NCBI GenBank assembly: GCA_030272155.1
Contig: CP126191.1
Location: forward strand, 4,300,501 to 4,364,500
From: Tetradesmus obliquus
Lineage: Eukaryota; Chlorophyta; Chlorophyceae; Sphaeropleales; Scenedesmaceae
Length of the DNA: 64,000 bases
Reading direction: 5' to 3'
The notes beneath the pieces were generated by a model. That model saw only the letters and a list, made by a program, of their open reading frames with translations, did no database searches and was not told the origin of the DNA. Within the stretch, counting starts at the first letter, position 1, and each line of letters begins with the position of its first letter. This document shows, piece by piece, positions 60,547 through 64,000 of this stretch. Both the position numbers and the translations under genes were made by a program.

Positions 60547-61431
60547 GGACGATGCTTCGAATGTGTACTGATCAGGGCGTCGAGGGTAGCTGCGGCGCGG
60601 CTGTGAGGCATGGCAGACAGGGCTATGCACAGATGCACACTTTGCTTACACCTCGCTAAGCCCTGCAGGGCGCTGCTGGCAGCAGCGGCTGCACCGCAGC
60701 GTTGATGTTGGTGTGCTCTGTCTTTTGTATAAGAACGACATTATACGGCTCCAGGATCCCTTTTGTCTTTACGTGTGACACTACGGCACTGGTTACACGG
60801 CAGGTAGTGGAGCATGCCATTGTCTTGTTCATCCGCAGCGGACATGCGGCATACATGCCCATGTGGGATTACGCATCATATGGCCGTGTGGCCAGCATCC
60901 TTACCCTCAGCAGAGTCGTGGTGGAACATGTGTACATGCCAGAAGCTTCAAGTTTGAGCGTCCTCAGGACGTCCAGTGGACGGTGGGCGTGCAGCTACTT
61001 GCTTGGCAGGCTTGCACCCCCGACTCGGCAAGCTGCTTCGGCAGCTCTTGCAGCGGAGGTGGCCCACCACACACCACCAGGTGCCTGCTTTGTGCCACGA
61101 GCGCCGCCCGCACATATAAAGAAAGTTGCACATCCTGTGGAGTGGACGCGCACTGCATAGCATGTTGTTTAGGCTGCATATAAAGATACCATGTAACGAA
61201 GCACAATGACATGCACCTTCGTTACAAACCTTCAACACCAGGCAGGGATCTACTTGACTGGCAGGCACAGATACTATCAGTGCAAGTTGCCCTGGCAAGC
61301 AGGTCACTCAGTCCCCTCCCAGGCACCCATATCCATCTGCACATGACACCCAATGCACGAGTCACGCCCAGCTCGCAGCTGGCCACCCATCCACACCCTC
61401 ACCACCACACGCTGCCATGCACCTCCCCACA
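60547..61431. other. Convergent intergenic region with poly(A) hairpin
   Basis: Between the HAD stop (+) and the stop of the unrecognised gene (-). Contains the inverted TGTAA pair described separately. A plus-strand ORF at 60702-61160 has no recognisable domain. Confidence 0.55.
61192..61226. terminator. Inverted repeat carrying TGTAA on both strands
   Basis: TGTAACGAAG at 61192-61201 pairs perfectly with CTTCGTTACA at 61217-61226 (10-bp stem, 15-base loop). Each arm reads TGTAA on its own sense strand, so it can serve as poly(A) signal for both convergent genes; it is 206 bases past the minus-strand stop and ~650 past the HAD stop. Confidence 0.5.
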
Positions 61432-64000
61432 CTACAGCCTCGCCCCAAACCCTGCCGGCAGCACGTACGCCTCCGCATCACCCTTAGCAGCCCCGCCAGC
61501 AGCAGCGCCGCCATCCCGCGGCAGCCGCGGCGCCGCCGGCGGGCCGTCAGGCTGGAACAGCGCAGAGAATGGCGAGCCGCGGTGGCTGCGTGGCGGGTGT
61601 GCTGCCAGGTGGCCGGCAATGCCTGCCAGGCGGTCCACCAGCCGCTTGCGCTGCGCAAAGGTCCAGCTGCGGTTCTTGAACGTGGCCCGCAGGTACTTGT
61701 GTGCTGCTGCATACAGCACGCTGTCCTGTGGGATGGCTGCGTCCACGCGCTGCAGCAGGTAGGCCTCGTCAGCGCGGCTGTTGTGGAAGGGGCTGTGGCC
61801 GGCCGCACGGCGGGCTGCGTCTGCTGCGATCTCCACCTGCTCGTGCTCTGCCAAGGCGGCGTCACGGTACACCTGCGGTGGGCGGGCCATGGGAACACAC
61901 AGGTGATCAGCAAGTACATAAGCCTGTACCAGCAACTTGTGCCGGCTTTGCCAAATGCTGCAAACGAAATGCAAAATGGAGGCGAAAGCTCCCTGGTAAC
62001 ACAGAAGTAGCAGTGCTTCCAAAGCAGCACACATATGTATCCTGTGCTGAGCTAGGCTACGCTCAAGCCACCCGCCTCCGCTGCGCCTGCACCGTGCCGC
62101 CCACCTGCCACTCCAGGTCGTGTGTTGGCTGCTGCCCCTGTGCAGCCAGGTACGCGTCCAGCAGGGGCCGCATGCCATCCAGGAAGTGGCCCGGGGCAGT
62201 GAACAGGTCGGGCGCCTGCCAGCCCAGCGGCGCATGCACCACGTCCACCTCCAGCGCAGGGTCAAACTCCATCTGGGTGAGGCAGGCAGGCCAGCAGAAA
62301 GCCAGAGCACAGCAGCAGCAGCAACAGCAGTGTTGGGTTGGCTGAAATGCAAGCCAGCAATGTCAGGTCTGTACACGTTTAGGGGTGATGCTGCATACTT
62401 CTGCGCTGCATGCACATACTGTGCAGCCGGTTGCAGTTCCGGTGCAGCCGCAGCCACGCTCGGCAGCAACATCTACACCCAGCAGCAGCCCACCTGCAGG
62501 TAGCGCTGCACGTCCACATCAGCGTGCACGTCAGCCAGCATCTCATACAGCCCAGCAGGCTCCTCATCATCATCTTCGTAGTCAGCCTGCCTGCGCGGCT
62601 TGGCAGCAGCAGCGTCAGCCAGCAGCTCTGCACTCTCCTGCGGCCCCAGCAGCTCAGCCAGGCCCTCAGCAGCAGCAGGAGCCACACCGGCAGCAGCAGC
62701 TGCAGCCCAGGCACTGCTGCTGCTGCTGCCGCTAGGAGCCGCACTGGCTGCTGGTGCTGCCATGCGTGGGAGTTCAGCCTCCAGGGCCCGCACAAACGCA
62801 CGCAGGCGCTGCTGCTGCTGCCGTGCGCTGTCAGCGTCTGTCACGGCGCTGCCGTGCTGGTGTGAGGTCAGCAGCTCCAGCAGCGGGCCTGACAGCACCT
62901 TGGGCAAGTCATGCGCAGCGATCTGCAGCCGCTGCACAGCAGCAGACTGGCTGGGTGATGTGATGCTGTTGCTGCCTGCATTCTGCGATTTCAGCAGGAG
63001 GGCCAGGTCACGGACCAAAGACTCTGCAGTGCTGCAGCAGCTGCTGCTGCTGCTAGGCTGGGCTGTGGTGCCAAGCGAGGGCAGCGATTTGGACAGCTCT
63101 GACACCTGGTGCTGGGGCACACCTGGGCACAGACACAGCAAGGCAGTCAAGGCGAGATGGTTTTGGACTGCAAGAGTGTCGCACACTGCAACGCAGTGGC
63201 TGGGGGCCACCTGCTGCTAAACAACTGCAAGTGCTCCAGAGTGGTGCGACTGCACGCACACAACTTGCTTGCATGGCTAGCTGGCTGCAACTTCGCATCA
63301 ACGGAGAGCTGCCTGCAAACGATCACCATCAGCACTAGCTCTGCAGGCATTTGCGCCACAACCAGCCACCTAGCCAGCCGCCTGCTGCTGTGTTTGTGCC
63401 GCACCTGTCAGCAGCAGCGCCGAGGGTGGTGCCGCGCTGCTGCGCCTTGAGGTGGCCTCCTCCAGCTGGAAGCCCGCAGCCATGTGCGACAGTGCAGCCT
63501 CAGCACCGCCCAGCTCATGCAGCGCTGCGCTGTACTCCGCGGCAGCCTGCAGGGCAGCAGCAGAAGGAGCCGATGGAGGTAGGACATAGTGGAGCGTTGT
63601 ACAACGTGCTGCTACTGCTGCATGGTGCTGCAGCAGGTTGCTGGAAAACCTGTGTGCAAGTCACGCAACAGCAGCCGCAAGAAGTTTGCCTGCATTTGCA
63701 AACTGCATGCCAAGTATGTGTTATGAGGTGCACACACAATGTTTCAGGCGGCCCCTTCAAATGTCAGCCCTGCTTGCTGCTGCTGCTCATGCCTCCCTCC
63801 TGTGACATCTCCTTGTCCGCTGTCATGGATCCAGCTTCAGCTGCTGCCTCACAACCCAGCCAGCGCCGCCCACCTGCTGCAGCAGCACCCGCACAACCTC
63901 CTCTGCAGCTGCAGCGCCCCCGGTGTGCACCTTCCACGCCAGCGCAGCAGCATCGCCAGCATCCAGCTGCCCCAGCTGCAGCGCCCTGGCAGCAGCCTTG
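61432..64000 (-). CDS. Unrecognised protein, 3' portion (5' end outside the window)
   Basis: Minus-strand exons: 64000(partial)-63874, 63546-63405, 63122-62494, 62272-62105, 61872-61432; about 502 residues seen, all junctions in phase. I do not recognise the family. The sequence is helical and rich in Ala, Leu and Gln: ALQLGQLDAGDAAALAWKVH, AEYSAALHELGGAEAALSHM, VSELSKSLPSLGTTAQPSSS, an acidic patch QADYEDDDEEPAGLYEMLAD, then FDPALEVDVVHAPLGWQAPD with FTAPGHFLDGMRPLL, and a basic conserved-looking block YLRATFKNRSWTFAQRKRLV with DRLAGIAGHLA. The C-terminal ~50 residues are Pro/Gly/Ala-rich. No signal peptide, membrane segment or catalytic motif is visible in this part. The regular codon phase across four introns and the charged conserved block argue it is a real gene. 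Confidence 0.75.

Overview
This window looks like nuclear DNA of a green alga (core Chlorophyta). The evidence is direct: nearly every gene is cut by many short GT-AG introns, several products carry plastid or mitochondrial targeting N-termini (plastid ribosomal protein L3, a DnaJ-type zinc-finger protein), TGTAA (the chlorophyte poly(A) signal) lies downstream of several stops, and the DNA is saturated with CTG/CAG repeats. The repeat-rich style and moderate GC suggest a Scenedesmaceae/Sphaeropleales-like species, but that is inference; no rRNA or organelle marker is present. There is no bacterial operon, CRISPR array, rRNA or convincing tRNA.

Layout. 0-12 kb: plastid ribosomal protein L3 (+), a DCC/DUF393 thiol-oxidoreductase-like protein (-), a membrane-anchored DnaJ-type zinc-finger protein (+), and an FkbM-type methyltransferase (-). 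13-25 kb: a DOMON plus dopamine-beta-hydroxylase-like copper monooxygenase (-), diverging over 268 bp from an AlkB-type dealkylase (+), then a GH5 cellulase-like enzyme with a C-terminal beta-sandwich module (+). 25-34 kb: one very large secreted cysteine-rich repeat protein (+) with introns that repeatedly split a Cys codon in front of a Pro-Gly-Gly motif. 36-46 kb: three minus-strand genes (UBX protein, WD40 protein, lysophospholipid acyltransferase). 46.8-48 kb: a DUF1499-like protein with a thylakoid-type leader (+). 51-57 kb: a receptor-like protein kinase (-). 57-60.5 kb: a CECR5-type HAD hydrolase (+). 61.4 kb to the edge: the 3' part of an unrecognised gene (-).

The genes do not form one pathway; this is ordinary eukaryotic gene order with several divergent and convergent pairs. 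Exon structures were worked out by hand from splice sites and reading phase, and most models close in frame. The weakest are the first exon of the FkbM methyltransferase, the middle of the DUF1499 gene and a one-base phase break in the cysteine-rich gene. The most unusual signals are the modular exon structure and intron minisatellites of the cysteine-rich gene, CTG microsatellites sitting where polypyrimidine tracts should be, two GC-AG introns, a hairpin carrying TGTAA on both strands between convergent genes, and a triplicated 3' coding end.
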